In this document: positions 18,639 through 29,197 of the stretch, piece by piece
Numbering within the stretch: the first letter of the stretch is position 1
Layout: each line of letters starts with the position of its first letter
Source: Acidimicrobiales bacterium
GTDB taxonomy: Bacteria; Actinomycetota; Acidimicrobiia; Acidimicrobiales; MedAcidi-G1
Length of the DNA: 64,000 nt
Direction: 5' to 3'
Assembly: GCA_014237715.1 (NCBI GenBank)
Contig: JAAZZG010000011.1
Span: forward strand, 1 to 64,000
The notes under the pieces: model-generated
Told to the model about the DNA's origin: nothing
Databases searched by the model: none
The model's input: the letters and a program-made list of their open reading frames with translations, nothing else
Made by a program: the position numbers and the translations under genes

Positions 18639-20260
18639 CAGTGATCGTCCCCCTCGTCGGCGTGGTCGGATCCGTGGTCGCCAGCGCCTTCGATGTCGAC
18701 GCCGAAGCGGGACGTCGGCTCGTGGAAGCCGTCCACGTGCTCCTCGATGTGGGCCACCAGGGCATCCACCGCAGGTTCCATCCGTTCGATCACCGGCTTC
18801 GGGTAGACGCCCATGAAGACGATGAGAGCCAGCAGCGGTGCCAGCACCAGACCCTCACGGAGTTTCAGGTCGGGCATCTCGGCGTTGTCGCCCTTGGCTG
18901 GGCCATGGAAGACCCGCTGGTAGGCCCACAGCAGATAGAGGGCGGCTAGGACCACGCCTCCGGCGGCCACCACGGCCCACCAACGGTGGGCGTTGAACGC
19001 TCCGACCAGCACCAGGAACTCGCCCACGAAGCCGTTCAGACCGGGCAGGCCGATCGACGACAGCATGACCAGGGTAAACACGGCGGCCATGACCGGCGCC
19101 GACTTCTGCAGGCCACCCAACTCGTCAATCTGACGGGTGTGGCGACGTTCGTAGATCATGCCGACCAGCAGGAACAGGGCGCTGGTCGACACGCCGTGGT
19201 TGACCATCTGGAGCAGGCCGCCCTCGATGCCCTCGGTGTTCAGGGCGAAGGTGCCCAACACGATGAAGCCCAGATGGGCCACCGAGGAATAGGCCACGAG
19301 GCGCTTCAGGTCCCGCTGCATGGTGGCCACCACGGCGCCGTAGATGATGCCGACCACGCCCAGAGTCAGGAACACCGGGGCGAAGAAGTGGGAGGCCTCG
19401 GGGAACAGGTAGAGGCCGAACCGCAGGAAACCGTAGGTGCCCAACTTGAGCAGCACGCCAGCCAGGATCACCGAGCCAGCCGTCGGCGCCTCGGTATGGG
19501 CATCGGGCAGCCAGGTGTGCAGTGGGAAGATCGGCACCTTCACCGCGAAGGCCAGCGCGAAGGCGGCAAAGATCCAGCGGGCCGCATTGGTGTCGATGGC
19601 CTGGGCCTCGGCAATGGCCACCAAGTCGAAGGTGACCGAGGTACCGGTGGCGTCCGCGTGGAGGAAGGCCACGGCCAGGATCCCCACCAGCATGAGAGCC
19701 GATCCGGCCATCGTGTAGAGGAAGAACTTGGTCGCCGCGTATGCCCGGTTGCCGTGCCCCCACCGTCCGATGAGGAAGTACATGGGCACCAGGACGACCT
19801 CGAAGCAGAGGAAGAAGACCACCAGGTCCAGCGCGCAGAACACACCCATGACGCCGGCCTCCAGCACGAGCAGCCACGCGTAGTAGGCCCGGTCGTCATG
19901 CCCGGGGTCGACAGCCAGCAGGGCGATCGGGAACAGCACGCCGGTCAGCACGACCAGGAACAACGAGATCCCGTCGATGCCCAGCAGCCACTGGATGCCC
20001 AGGTCGGAGATCCAGTCAGCTTGTGACGTGAACTGCATCTCGGCTCCGTGGGTGGCGTCGAAACCCTTCAACAGCCAAACCGACATACCACCCACGATCA
20101 CCGAGGTGGCCACGGCCACCAACTTGAGCAGCTCTGGGCGACGACGGGGCAGGCAGACCACCAGCAGGGCGCCCACGGCGGGCACCACGATCAGCGCCGG
20201 CAGCACGGCGAACGGCACACCGGGAGAGGAGGCGACCACGAAGGTCGAGAGGGCGCCCAT
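18638..20260 (-). CDS. nuoM: NADH-quinone oxidoreductase subunit M, copy 2
   Basis: A 540-residue pump subunit with FFLCFEVVLVPMYFLIGRWG (channel glutamate) and FPLHTWLPDAHTEAP. The frame stays open 522 bases upstream inside nuoL-2, but the ATG at 20260, which overlaps the nuoL-2 stop as ATGA, begins a normal NuoM N-terminus. The C-terminus is histidine/aspartate-rich (DHGSDHADEGDDH), as in copy 1. Confidence 0.95.
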   Translation of the reverse strand: MGALSTFVVASSPGVPFAVLPALIVVPAVGALLVVCLPRRRPELLKLVAVATSVIVGGMSVWLLKGFDATHGAEMQFTSQADWISDLGIQWLLGIDGISLFLVVLTGVLFPIALLAVDPGHDDRAYYAWLLVLEAGVMGVFCALDLVVFFLCFEVVLVPMYFLIGRWGHGNRAYAATKFFLYTMAGSALMLVGILAVAFLHADATGTSVTFDLVAIAEAQAIDTNAARWIFAAFALAFAVKVPIFPLHTWLPDAHTEAPTAGSVILAGVLLKLGTYGFLRFGLYLFPEASHFFAPVFLTLGVVGIIYGAVVATMQRDLKRLVAYSSVAHLGFIVLGTFALNTEGIEGGLLQMVNHGVSTSALFLLVGMIYERRHTRQIDELGGLQKSAPVMAAVFTLVMLSSIGLPGLNGFVGEFLVLVGAFNAHRWWAVVAAGGVVLAALYLLWAYQRVFHGPAKGDNAEMPDLKLREGLVLAPLLALIVFMGVYPKPVIERMEPAVDALVAHIEEHVDGFHEPTSRFGVDIEGAGDHGSDHADEGDDH

Positions 20261-22473
20261 CAGAAGCTGCTCCTCGAGAGGAACCAGAGCACGAGGCCCA
20301 CAGCCCCAAGGCCGATGCCCACTGCGTAGGTCCGAACCAGGCCGTTGTGGAAACGCCGGAGCAGGCCGGCCTCCCGGCGAACCAGGGTGGCCATCCCCTC
20401 GACCGCGCCGTCGACCACCTTGCGGTCGAAGGCCGCGGTGGCGTCGAAGCCGGTACGGCCCGGACCGCCCATGAAGTCCGAGACCTTCCGATCGAATCGC
20501 CACGCCTCGGCGAGGATCGGACGCTCGAAGGCGGTGTGGTCGATGCGACGCTGTCCGTAGGCCGCTACGGCCACCGCGATGCCCACCGCGCCGCCGGCCA
20601 CCGCAATGACGGCCAGCACCCACAGGGTCCCCGCGCCAATAGACAGGTGGACCTCGTTGTGGAACAGCGTGGGCTCCAGCCAGTGCTCGAGCCGCTTGGT
20701 GCTCGATGAGAAGGGAAGCTGCACGAGCCCACCCAGCACGCTCAGGCCGGCCAGGACGACGAGCGGGAAGGCCATGGTCCACGGGGATTCGTGCGGGTGA
20801 TGAGCGGCGCGATCGGCCACCGCGTCGGGTAGCTCGTCAGCCACCGCACCAACGTCGGGGGCGCCAGCCAGGGCCAGGGCGGGAAGGTCGGGTCGCACGT
20901 CAGCCGCGGCACGGACATCCGCCACCGCGGCCTCGGCAACCGTTAAGGCGTCAACGGCAGCAGACAGCACGCCTTCGGCCTCGGTCACCGCGGCCTCGTC
21001 GGCTGCGGTCGCCGCCCCACGGCGGACCTCCAACGCAGTCTCGGCATCGACCACCGCAGCGCGTGCGGCCTCGACGCCCTCGTCGGCACCGGCCAGACGG
21101 GCAGCCCAGACGGCATCCACCTCGTCAGACCTCGGGTCGGCGAAGCGGTGACGACCGAAGAAGGTGAGCACCACTTGACGGGTCATGTAGAAGGCGGTCA
21201 GCACGGCGGTCACTAGGCCAACGGCCCACAGAAGGGGGCTCTCGTTCCAGGCGAAGGCCAGGATCTCGTCCTTGGACCAGAAGCCGGCGAAGGGCGGCAC
21301 GCCGGCGATGGCCAACCAGCCGATGATGAACGTGCCCGCCGTGATCGGCATGAAACGACGCAGCCCGCCGTAGTGGGCCATGTCCTGGTCACCGTCCATT
21401 CCGTGGATAACCGAGCCAGAGCCCAGGAACAGCAACGCCTTGAAGAAGGCGTGGGTGACCATGTGGAACACCGCGGCCACGTAGGCGCCACAGCCCACCG
21501 CCAGGAACATGTAGCCGAGTTGGCTGACCGTGGAATAGGCCAGCACCTTCTTGATGTCACGCTGGGCCACAGCAATGGTCGCCGCGAACAGTGCCGTGCC
21601 GGCACCCGTCCAGGCGATCATGGTGGGCACCCAGTCAGCGGCGTCTGCGATGATCGGGTTGACCCTGGTCAATAGGTAGACGCCCGAGGTGACCATGGTC
21701 GCCGCGTGGATGAGCGCCGAGACAGGCGTGGGGCCGGCCATCGCGTCAGGCAACCAGAGGTAGAGCGGGAACTGGGCCGACTTGCCGATGGCCCCCACGA
21801 ACAGCATCACGGCGATGAACGTGGCAGTGGACTGGGCCACCGTGCCGGCCGCCGTGGTGTCCAGCACGTCGACGTAGGCCACGGACCCGAACGTGAAGAA
21901 CGTCATGAAGATGGCGACCATGAAGCCCCAGTCACCGATCCGATTGGTCACGAAGGCCTTCTTGCCCGCTGTGGCGTTGGCCTCGTCGGTGAACCAGAAC
22001 GAGATGAGCAGGTAAGAACAGGCACCGACGCCCTCCCAGCCCAGGAAGGTCAGCAACAGGTTGTCACCCAGGACCAGTATCAGCATGGAGAAGGCGAACA
22101 GGTTCAGGTAGGTGAAGAAGCGGGGGAACTCGCCGTCACCGTGCATGTAGCCGACGGAGTAGAGGTGGATGAGGGCGCCCACACCGGTGATGAACAGGCA
22201 CATGGTGAGCGACAGCGGATCGGCCAGAAAGCCCACGTCGACCCGGAGATCTCCGGCCGGGATCCACTCGAACAACGTGGTCACCGCCCGCCGGTCCTGC
22301 ACGTCGCGCCCCGCCAAGTCTAGGAATACGCCGACGGTGGCCAGAAAGGAGCCGGCCATGGCCCCGGTGGCCAGCCATCCAGCCCACGGTTCGCCGAGCC
22401 GTTTCCCACCGAACGTCAGCACCAGGAAGCCGGCCAGAGGCAGCGAGGGGATCAACCAGACGAGATCGAGCAC
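20260..22473 (-). CDS. nuoL: NADH-quinone oxidoreductase subunit L, copy 2, with a large Ala/Glu-rich insert
   Basis: A 737-residue pump subunit with LTFLGWEGVGACSYLLISFWF and FPLYLWLPDAMAGPTPVSALIHAATM. Between residues about 448 and 560 lies an extra segment rich in alanine, valine, glutamate and aspartate, predicted largely helical and possibly coiled-coil, after TFFGRHRF and before HHPHESPWTM. The insert is absent from copy 1. The C-terminal lateral helix follows. Confidence 0.95.
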   Translation of the reverse strand: MLDLVWLIPSLPLAGFLVLTFGGKRLGEPWAGWLATGAMAGSFLATVGVFLDLAGRDVQDRRAVTTLFEWIPAGDLRVDVGFLADPLSLTMCLFITGVGALIHLYSVGYMHGDGEFPRFFTYLNLFAFSMLILVLGDNLLLTFLGWEGVGACSYLLISFWFTDEANATAGKKAFVTNRIGDWGFMVAIFMTFFTFGSVAYVDVLDTTAAGTVAQSTATFIAVMLFVGAIGKSAQFPLYLWLPDAMAGPTPVSALIHAATMVTSGVYLLTRVNPIIADAADWVPTMIAWTGAGTALFAATIAVAQRDIKKVLAYSTVSQLGYMFLAVGCGAYVAAVFHMVTHAFFKALLFLGSGSVIHGMDGDQDMAHYGGLRRFMPITAGTFIIGWLAIAGVPPFAGFWSKDEILAFAWNESPLLWAVGLVTAVLTAFYMTRQVVLTFFGRHRFADPRSDEVDAVWAARLAGADEGVEAARAAVVDAETALEVRRGAATAADEAAVTEAEGVLSAAVDALTVAEAAVADVRAAADVRPDLPALALAGAPDVGAVADELPDAVADRAAHHPHESPWTMAFPLVVLAGLSVLGGLVQLPFSSSTKRLEHWLEPTLFHNEVHLSIGAGTLWVLAVIAVAGGAVGIAVAVAAYGQRRIDHTAFERPILAEAWRFDRKVSDFMGGPGRTGFDATAAFDRKVVDGAVEGMATLVRREAGLLRRFHNGLVRTYAVGIGLGAVGLVLWFLSRSSF

Positions 22474-22476
22474 GCC

Positions 22477-22782
22477 CTAACCCCCCAGAACCGAGAGGTC
22501 ATCGGCCGTCGCACCCTGGCGGCGGCGCATGATGGCCACGATTATCCCGAGGCCGACCACGACCTCGGCCGCCGCGACGACAAGCACGAAGAACACCGAG
22601 AGTTGGCCGCCCAGATCGCCCAGTTCGGCGCCGAGGCTCACGAAGGTCAGGTTGACGGCGTTGAGCATCAACTCGACGCACATGAACATGACCAACGGGT
22701 TACGGCGGGTCAGCAGACCGACGGCGCCGATCGAGAACAGCACGGCCCCCAACGCCAGATACCAGGAGGTGGTCACCACCAT
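22477..22782 (-). CDS. nuoK: NADH-quinone oxidoreductase subunit K, copy 2
   Basis: A 101-residue three-helix subunit with both membrane glutamates ([12 protein letters not shown] and [13 protein letters not shown]). It follows nuoJ-2 with a one-base overlap and precedes nuoL-2 by 3 bases. Confidence 0.95.
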   Translation of the reverse strand: MVVTTSWYLALGAVLFSIGAVGLLTRRNPLVMFMCVELMLNAVNLTFVSLGAELGDLGGQLSVFFVLVVAAAEVVVGLGIIVAIMRRRQGATADDLSVLGG

Positions 22783-23411
22783 CAGGCGTCCCCCGCTTCT
22801 TCGGACTCTTCGTCAGCCGCTGTATCAGGCCCGGCATCGGCGTCGGCGGGCTCGGTGGACGTGGCCACGACCACGACGGGAAGCGGTTGCATCGGGCCCT
22901 TGACGGTCCGGGCCAGCACCACAGCGCCGACCACCGCGACGGTCAGCAGCAGGGCGGTCAACTCCACGGCGAAAACGTGCCCGGTGAACAGGGCCTCGCC
23001 GAGACGCCGGGTGTTGTCCCCGGCATCGCCCAGCGGCGCGGTCCGACCGGGAGCACCCGTCGGACCATCGGTGGCCACCAGCAGGAGGGTGAGCAGCATC
23101 CCCATCAACGAGGCGCCGATCACCGCGGCCAGGGGACGCTGGCCGACAATGGGTTCCACCCCGAGGTTCTCGGCCCGGTCGACGCCCAGCAGCATGATCA
23201 CGAACAGGAACAGGATGACCACGGCGCCCGCGTAGACGATGACCTGGACGGCAGCCAGGAAGGTGGCGTCCTGGAGGACGAACAGCACGGCGACCCCGAA
23301 CAGGGTCTGGACCAGGAACAGAGCGGCGTGCACCGGGTTACGCGACGTGAGCACGCCCACGGCACCGGTCAACACGATCGCCGCACTGGCGAAGAAGACG
23401 AAGGCTTCCAT
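22782..23411 (-). CDS. nuoJ: NADH-quinone oxidoreductase subunit J, copy 2
   Basis: A 209-residue five-helix subunit with the conserved third helix [23 protein letters not shown]. An acidic C-terminal tail ([19 protein letters not shown]) extends beyond the last helix and is not in copy 1. One-base overlaps join it to nuoI-2 and nuoK-2. Confidence 0.94.
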   Translation of the reverse strand: MEAFVFFASAAIVLTGAVGVLTSRNPVHAALFLVQTLFGVAVLFVLQDATFLAAVQVIVYAGAVVILFLFVIMLLGVDRAENLGVEPIVGQRPLAAVIGASLMGMLLTLLLVATDGPTGAPGRTAPLGDAGDNTRRLGEALFTGHVFAVELTALLLTVAVVGAVVLARTVKGPMQPLPVVVVATSTEPADADAGPDTAADEESEEAGDA

Positions 23412-24061
23412 CAGTGGGCATCCGACCCTTCGTCATCGGATCCGGGTTCGTCGGATTCAGCGCCGGCATCTCCGTCTGACTGCCCGACCTCCGGGGCCCT
23501 CACGCCATGACCCAGCTCGCCCGACCACGACACCTGTCCGCTGTACGAGGCGTCCCCACTGGGCGACGTGGCACGCATCCAACCCGAAGTCATGGCGTCG
23601 TCACCCGGTCGCCAGTCTTCCCACGGGAGGTGCTGAGGACGACCCGTGGTGGCATCGACCACCAACTCGTCCTTCGTGTAGATGGCGTCGGCCCGGTTGG
23701 TGAACGAAAACTCGAATAGCTTCGACTCGGTGATGGCCTCGGTCGGGCAGGCCTCCACGCACAGGTCGCAGTGAATGCACCGCAGGTAGTTGATCTCGTA
23801 GATGAAGCCGTACCGCTCGCCGGGGGACACCGGTTCGTCGGGCGGGTTGTCGGCGCCGCGCACGTAGATGCACTTCGCTGGGCAGACCCCGGCGCACAGC
23901 TCACAACCGATGCACTTCTCCATGCCGTCCTCGTACCGGTTCAGCACGTGGCGGCCGTGCAAGCGGGCCGGCTTGGGACGCTTGTCCTTCGGGTACGAGG
24001 TGGTGACCCGCTTCTCGAACATCTTGCCGAAGGTGACGGCGAAGCCGCGGAAGTAACCCAT
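23411..24061 (-). CDS. nuoI: NADH-quinone oxidoreductase subunit I, copy 2 (two [4Fe-4S])
   Basis: A 216-residue ferredoxin-like subunit with [12 protein letters not shown] and [12 protein letters not shown] for clusters N6a and N6b. The last 50 residues are an acidic, low-complexity extension ([15 protein letters not shown]). It overlaps nuoH-2 by one base. Confidence 0.95.
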   Translation of the reverse strand: MGYFRGFAVTFGKMFEKRVTTSYPKDKRPKPARLHGRHVLNRYEDGMEKCIGCELCAGVCPAKCIYVRGADNPPDEPVSPGERYGFIYEINYLRCIHCDLCVEACPTEAITESKLFEFSFTNRADAIYTKDELVVDATTGRPQHLPWEDWRPGDDAMTSGWMRATSPSGDASYSGQVSWSGELGHGVRAPEVGQSDGDAGAESDEPGSDDEGSDAH

Positions 24062-25290
24062 CAGACCGACTCGCCTTCCCGCTCGCCATCCAGGTCTGCC
24101 AGACGCTCGGCCCGGGCCTTAGAAACCGCACCAATGAGGAGCGCAGCACCGCCGGCCATCACGGCCATGCCGACCATCACCACCGGCACCAGCGGCCATC
24201 CCCGGTCACCGGCCACGTTCATGGCCCCGATCAGCAGGAACCATCCGAGAGCCACCGGGATCAGCACCTTCCACCCCAGGTCCATGAGCTGGTCGTAGCG
24301 CAGCCGGGGCAGCGTGGCCCGGAGCCACACGAAGCAGAACAGGAAGGCGAACACCTTGAGGCTGAACCAGAAGACTGGCCACACCCAGCCCAAGGTGTCG
24401 GTCAGGATCGGTCCGGCTGGGCCACCCAGAAACAAGGTGACGGCGATAGCCGACATGGTGATTACGTTCATGAACTCGGCCAGAAAGAAGAGAGCGAACC
24501 GCAGCGAGCTGTATTCGGTGTGGAACCCGCCGACCAGCTCCTGTTCGGCCTCCACCAGGTCGAATGGCGGGCGGTTCAACTCAGCGGTCCCGGCCACCAG
24601 GAACACGATGAACGGGACAACGCCGGTGGCCAGAACGTTCCAGCTGCCGTTGACCTGACTGGCCACGATGTCGTGCGTGGACAGCGAACCGGAGGTCAGG
24701 AAGACCGCTGCGATGGCCAGGCCGAGGGCCGCCTCATAACTGATCATCTGGGCCGACGCCCGCACCGAACCGAGCAGCGGGTACTTCGAACCCGACGACC
24801 AGCCGGCCAGCATCACGCCGTAGACGGCGATCGAAGAGAGGGCGAGGAAGAATAGGACGCCCACCGGCGGGTCGGCCACCTGCAGGTAGGTGCGCTCACC
24901 GAACCACGTGACGGTGCCGTCGCCCGACGAGAAGTCGCCCCCAATGGGGACAATGGCGAACACCAGGAAGGCCGGCACCAACGACAGATAGGGGGCCAAC
25001 TTGAAAACCACCCGGTCGGCCCGGTCCGGGATGAGGTCCTCCTTGAAGAACAGCTTGATCCCGTCGGCCAGTGTCTGGAGGATGCCGAACGGGCCGGCCA
25101 CGGCCGGGCCGATCCGGTTGTGCATGTCGGCCACCAGCTTGCGCTCGAACCAGATCATGAGCATGACCGAGACGAGCAGCAGGGTGAAGGCCACAACGAC
25201 CTTCAGGACCACGATGCCCACGATGCCCAGGTCCAGATCGCCACTCAGCAGCGGATCCAGCGCCAGCACGGCGGTGTCCAGGGCGCTCAC
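24061..25290 (-). CDS. nuoH: NADH-quinone oxidoreductase subunit H, copy 2
   Basis: A 409-residue quinone-chamber subunit with [36 protein letters not shown] and [20 protein letters not shown]. It is about 60 residues longer than copy 1 because of longer N- and C-termini. It overlaps nuoG by 4 bases. Confidence 0.95.
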   Translation of the reverse strand: MSALDTAVLALDPLLSGDLDLGIVGIVVLKVVVAFTLLLVSVMLMIWFERKLVADMHNRIGPAVAGPFGILQTLADGIKLFFKEDLIPDRADRVVFKLAPYLSLVPAFLVFAIVPIGGDFSSGDGTVTWFGERTYLQVADPPVGVLFFLALSSIAVYGVMLAGWSSGSKYPLLGSVRASAQMISYEAALGLAIAAVFLTSGSLSTHDIVASQVNGSWNVLATGVVPFIVFLVAGTAELNRPPFDLVEAEQELVGGFHTEYSSLRFALFFLAEFMNVITMSAIAVTLFLGGPAGPILTDTLGWVWPVFWFSLKVFAFLFCFVWLRATLPRLRYDQLMDLGWKVLIPVALGWFLLIGAMNVAGDRGWPLVPVVMVGMAVMAGGAALLIGAVSKARAERLADLDGEREGESV

Positions 25291-27785
25291 CGGCGACCCA
25301 CCCGGACTTCGGTGACCGGCGCCAAGGCGTCGATCAGGGCGTTGACGTCCATGTCGGGCTGGTTGGCCCTCAGGTGCACGGTCCCCCGGGCCACACCGGC
25401 ATCGGCGGCCACCACCACCTGGATGGTGCCTCGGGCGCTGATGAGGTCCACGACCTCACCCTCGTCAATCCCGTTGCGGGCCAGGTCTGTCGGCTCAATG
25501 CCGGCACGCGTCCCCGGGGCAAGACCGGCCAATGACGGGCTGTGGGCCACCAGGACCCCAGCGTCGTACATGCACCGGTCGACCACCAGGCGGAGGCCGT
25601 AGCCGTCGCGTCCCGGAACGCCGGTCGGTTCGGGCCGGTCCAGACCCAGCGAACCCTCGATCAGGATCCCCTCGCGGGTCGCCTCGGCGAGGGCCTCGGG
25701 TGTCAGCGCGGAGTGAAGCGGCGACACGGTGACCAGTTCGGCCAGCACGTCGTCCACTGACTCGAAGCCCAGGTCACCACCCAGACGCTCGGCGAGATCC
25801 ACGGCGATCGCCCAGTCAGGTCGGGACGTTCCAGGTGAGGTCACCTTGCGGGCCACCACGCTTACCCGGCCCTCCAGGTTGGTGAAGGTTCCGTCGAGTT
25901 CGGTGGAGGCCACGGCGGGGAGGACCACGTCGGCCCGGGCCACGGTCTCGGTGCCGAACAGGTCGATGGCCACCACGGTTCTCGCCCCGGCCAGGGCCTG
26001 CTCGACGAGTTGGCGGTCGGGCACATCGGCCAGCAGATCGGCCCCCAGCAAGACGAGGACGTCAATGTCTCCAGCGGCCGCCGCAGTGAGAATCCCCAGC
26101 GCGTCATGGCCGGCGGCCGTCGGTACGGTCGGCCACGCATCGGCGACCCGTCCGGCATCGGCCAGCGATGCGCGACCGGGAAGGAGCCCGGGAGCCAGAC
26201 CCATGTCCATGGCGCCGTGGACGTTGCCGCGACGGAGAAGCGAGAGGAATGTGGCCTCAGGCAGATGGTCGTGGAGGGCCACTGCACCGTCCACTACCGG
26301 GCCGGCTGACTCGGCCAGCGAGGGTCGGCCCAGCAGCACCGTGACCGGCGAACCGTCAGCCACCGCGGCGGCCAGGGTGGCTCCGGCAGCGGCCAACTGG
26401 TCGACCGGGATGCCGCCGACACCGACCGGTGATCTGGAGCCGAACATGGCGGCCACCACGCCAGCCGCATCACCTGGGGTAACTCGCAGCGAATGGGCGG
26501 CGTGAGGGCTCAGCCCGGTACGTCGCGGCGTGAGTTCGATCAGAGTTGCCCCGTCGTGGACCACGGCGTGTCGGAGTCGCAGAAACAGCGCCCCGAGTTC
26601 CTCCTTGGGGTCGGGACCCAGGAGCACGATCGTTCCGCCGGGCGTGCAGGCCCGATCGATGGTGGCCCGCGGCAAGCCGAGGACGACCTCCGCGGGCAGA
26701 CCATCGGCCAACTGGGCGTCCACGTGGTCGGTGCCCAGCACGCCCTTGGCCAACTTGACCCACGCGTACTGCGACTCGTTGGTCATCCGGGCGCCGCCCA
26801 ACACGGCGATCCGATCAGCCGGTGCGGCCGACAAGGCCGACGCAGCGACGCCGAGCGCCTCGCTCCACGGCGCAGCGACCAGCGAGTCGCCCTCGGCCGT
26901 CCGGTTGCCCAGGGCATCGCCCCGCAGCATCGGTGAGGCCAGGCGGTCCTCGTGGTCGTAGGCCTCGAAGACGAACCGTTCCTTGTCCGAGAGCCAGCCC
27001 CAGTTGACGGCGTCGGCGTCGACACCCTGGAACCGAAGCACCCGGTCACTCGAGGACTGCACGGTAATGCGACTGCCCACGCTGTCCAGCGTGCTGGTCG
27101 ACTCGACCTCCTCGAGATCCCACGGGCGGGCCTTGAAACGGTACGGAGTAGCGGTCAACGCACCCACCGGGCAGACCTGCACGGTGTTACCGCTGAAGTA
27201 CGAGGAGAAGGGCTGTTCGGGGAAGGTGTTGACCTGGGTCTGGCCGCCCCGGTCCATGAAGTGGATGAGTTGATCGCCGGCCACCTCGCCGGCGAACCTG
27301 GTGCAGCGGTCGCACAGGATGCAGCGTTCCCGGTCCAGGTAGACGTTGGAGTTGACGGGGATCGGCTTCTCGAAGTGCCGCTTCTCCTCGACGAATCGGC
27401 TCTCGCCTGGTCCGAAAGCCATTGTCTGGTCCTGCAGGGGGCACTCGCCGCCCTTGTCGCAGACGGGGCAGTCCAGTGGGTGGTTGACGAGCAGGAACTC
27501 CAGCACCCCGTCCTGGGCCTTTCGGGTGCGGTCCGACTCGGTCTCGACGGACATGCCGGGCGTGCACTCGAGCATGCACGACGGCTGCAGGGCAGGGCCC
27601 CGCCCGGTGTCGACCTCGACCAGGCACATGCGACACATCCCGACCGGCTTCATCCGACTGTGGTGACAGAACCGGGGAATGTACGTGCCGGTGCGCTCGC
27701 AGGCATCGATCAGCAGTTCACCCGGGTGGGCGGCCACCGTCTCACCATCGACCTGTATCTCGACGACGGGTGTTTCCCCACTCAT
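25287..27785 (-). CDS. nuoG: NADH-quinone oxidoreductase subunit G
   Basis: An 832-residue iron-sulfur subunit. The N-terminal [2Fe-2S] ligands are C40, C51, C54 and C70; the His/Cys cluster N5 uses H102, C106, C109 and C115; cluster N4 uses C155, C158, C161 and C205. A molybdopterin-oxidoreductase-like domain without cofactor follows. There is only one nuoG in the window. It overlaps nuoF by 4 bases. Confidence 0.95.
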   Translation of the reverse strand: MSGETPVVEIQVDGETVAAHPGELLIDACERTGTYIPRFCHHSRMKPVGMCRMCLVEVDTGRGPALQPSCMLECTPGMSVETESDRTRKAQDGVLEFLLVNHPLDCPVCDKGGECPLQDQTMAFGPGESRFVEEKRHFEKPIPVNSNVYLDRERCILCDRCTRFAGEVAGDQLIHFMDRGGQTQVNTFPEQPFSSYFSGNTVQVCPVGALTATPYRFKARPWDLEEVESTSTLDSVGSRITVQSSSDRVLRFQGVDADAVNWGWLSDKERFVFEAYDHEDRLASPMLRGDALGNRTAEGDSLVAAPWSEALGVAASALSAAPADRIAVLGGARMTNESQYAWVKLAKGVLGTDHVDAQLADGLPAEVVLGLPRATIDRACTPGGTIVLLGPDPKEELGALFLRLRHAVVHDGATLIELTPRRTGLSPHAAHSLRVTPGDAAGVVAAMFGSRSPVGVGGIPVDQLAAAGATLAAAVADGSPVTVLLGRPSLAESAGPVVDGAVALHDHLPEATFLSLLRRGNVHGAMDMGLAPGLLPGRASLADAGRVADAWPTVPTAAGHDALGILTAAAAGDIDVLVLLGADLLADVPDRQLVEQALAGARTVVAIDLFGTETVARADVVLPAVASTELDGTFTNLEGRVSVVARKVTSPGTSRPDWAIAVDLAERLGGDLGFESVDDVLAELVTVSPLHSALTPEALAEATREGILIEGSLGLDRPEPTGVPGRDGYGLRLVVDRCMYDAGVLVAHSPSLAGLAPGTRAGIEPTDLARNGIDEGEVVDLISARGTIQVVVAADAGVARGTVHLRANQPDMDVNALIDALAPVTEVRVGRR

Positions 27786-29197
27786 GCGCCAACCTCCCCA
27801 CCGGGGGCGGCGGCCGACACTGGGATGCCGTCGCTTCGGGTGATGCGGGCCTCAAACTCGTGGCGGAATCGCCGGATGGTCGAGGTGATGGGCGCCACCG
27901 ACGACGGACCCAACGGACAGATGGTGGTCTGGCGGGGCGGGAACGGCACGGCTTCGAGCCCCTCGTCGGCATGGGCGGCCACCGGATACGGCCCGGGGCT
28001 GATGTTGTCGCCCACGTCGAGCAGCAGATCGATGTCGGACGGTCGGCCATGGCCGTCGAGGATGCGAGCCAGGATCTTCTCCTCCCAGTTGGTCCCCTCC
28101 CGGCATGGCGAGCACTTGCCACATGACTCGCGGGCGAAGAACCGCACCATCCGATGGCAGGCCTTCACGGCATCGGTGGTCTCGTCCATGACGATGATGG
28201 CGCCCGATCCCAGCATTGATCCGGCAGCGCCCACCTCCTTGGCCTCCAGCGGCAGGTCGAGGTGCTCGGCGAAGAACCAGGGTGAGGATCCACCGCCCGG
28301 GATGAACATCTTCAACTCGTGGCCGTCCCGGATTCCCTGGCAGAACGCCTCGCCGTAGAACAGGTCGCGGAACGTGGTGACGCCCTGCTCGACCTCGTAG
28401 ACACCGGGTCGGTTCACGTGTCCCGAAACGGTGAACAGGCGGGTACCGGGCGAGGTCTCCGACCCCATCTCCCGGTAGGCCGCAGCGCCCTTGGTCATGA
28501 TCCACGGCACGTTGGCCAACGTCTCCACATTGTTGACGATGGTCGGCTGGCCGTAGAGCCCGATGGCCGCCGGAAAGTACGGCGGCTTGAGACGGGGCAT
28601 GCCCCGGTTGCCCTCGAGGCTCTCGATGAGCGCCGTCTCCTCGCCCACGATGTAGGCGCCGGCCCCCCAGTGGAGGGTGATGTCTACCGACAGGTCGGTG
28701 CCCAGGACGTTTCGGCCCACGTAGCCCGCGGCATAGGCCTCGTTGAGTGCCGTGGCGATGCGCTCCTGGGCCAGAGCCATCTCACCCCGGACGTACAGGA
28801 AGCACTGCGACAACCCGAGGGCGTAGCAGGCGATCAGGCAGCCCTCGATGAGTTGATGCGGATCGCGCTCCATAAGCAGGCGGTCCTTGTAGGTACCGGG
28901 CTCGCTCTCGTCGCCATTCACGACTAGGTACCGGGGCCACACGCCCTCGGGACAGAAGCCCCACTTGACGCCGGCCGGGAATCCGGCACCACCACGGCCC
29001 AGCAGGGTGGCCTCGCGAACCTGGGCGTGCACGACGTCGGGGGCCATGGTCAGCGCTGCCCGGAGGCCCTCGTAGCCCCCAGTGGCCAGGGAGCGTTCCA
29101 GGGTGAAGGAATCCTCGTGAGGGAAGCGGGAGGTCACGACCTTCGGCCCGTCGTTGTCGACGTAGCCCGCTGCATGGGGGACGTAGGCGCCGGTCAC
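27782..29197 (-). CDS. nuoF: NADH-quinone oxidoreductase subunit F (NADH and FMN binding)
   Basis: A 471-residue subunit that takes hydride from NADH. The FMN/NADH loop is LGRGGAGFPAG (66-76), NGDESEPGTYKD lies at 94-105, and the cluster N3 motif is ESCGKCSPCREG in the C-terminal part. Length is normal. It is the only NuoF in the window, so nuo-1 has no NADH-binding subunit of its own. Confidence 0.95.
   Translation of the reverse strand: MTGAYVPHAAGYVDNDGPKVVTSRFPHEDSFTLERSLATGGYEGLRAALTMAPDVVHAQVREATLLGRGGAGFPAGVKWGFCPEGVWPRYLVVNGDESEPGTYKDRLLMERDPHQLIEGCLIACYALGLSQCFLYVRGEMALAQERIATALNEAYAAGYVGRNVLGTDLSVDITLHWGAGAYIVGEETALIESLEGNRGMPRLKPPYFPAAIGLYGQPTIVNNVETLANVPWIMTKGAAAYREMGSETSPGTRLFTVSGHVNRPGVYEVEQGVTTFRDLFYGEAFCQGIRDGHELKMFIPGGGSSPWFFAEHLDLPLEAKEVGAAGSMLGSGAIIVMDETTDAVKACHRMVRFFARESCGKCSPCREGTNWEEKILARILDGHGRPSDIDLLLDVGDNISPGPYPVAAHADEGLEAVPFPPRQTTICPLGPSSVAPITSTIRRFRHEFEARITRSDGIPVSAAAPGGEVGA

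Noticed and set aside
20261-20782. A 174-residue N-terminal extension of NuoM-2
   Set aside because: It lies inside nuoL-2 in another frame, is Arg/Gly-rich, and the ATG at 20260 begins a normal NuoM.
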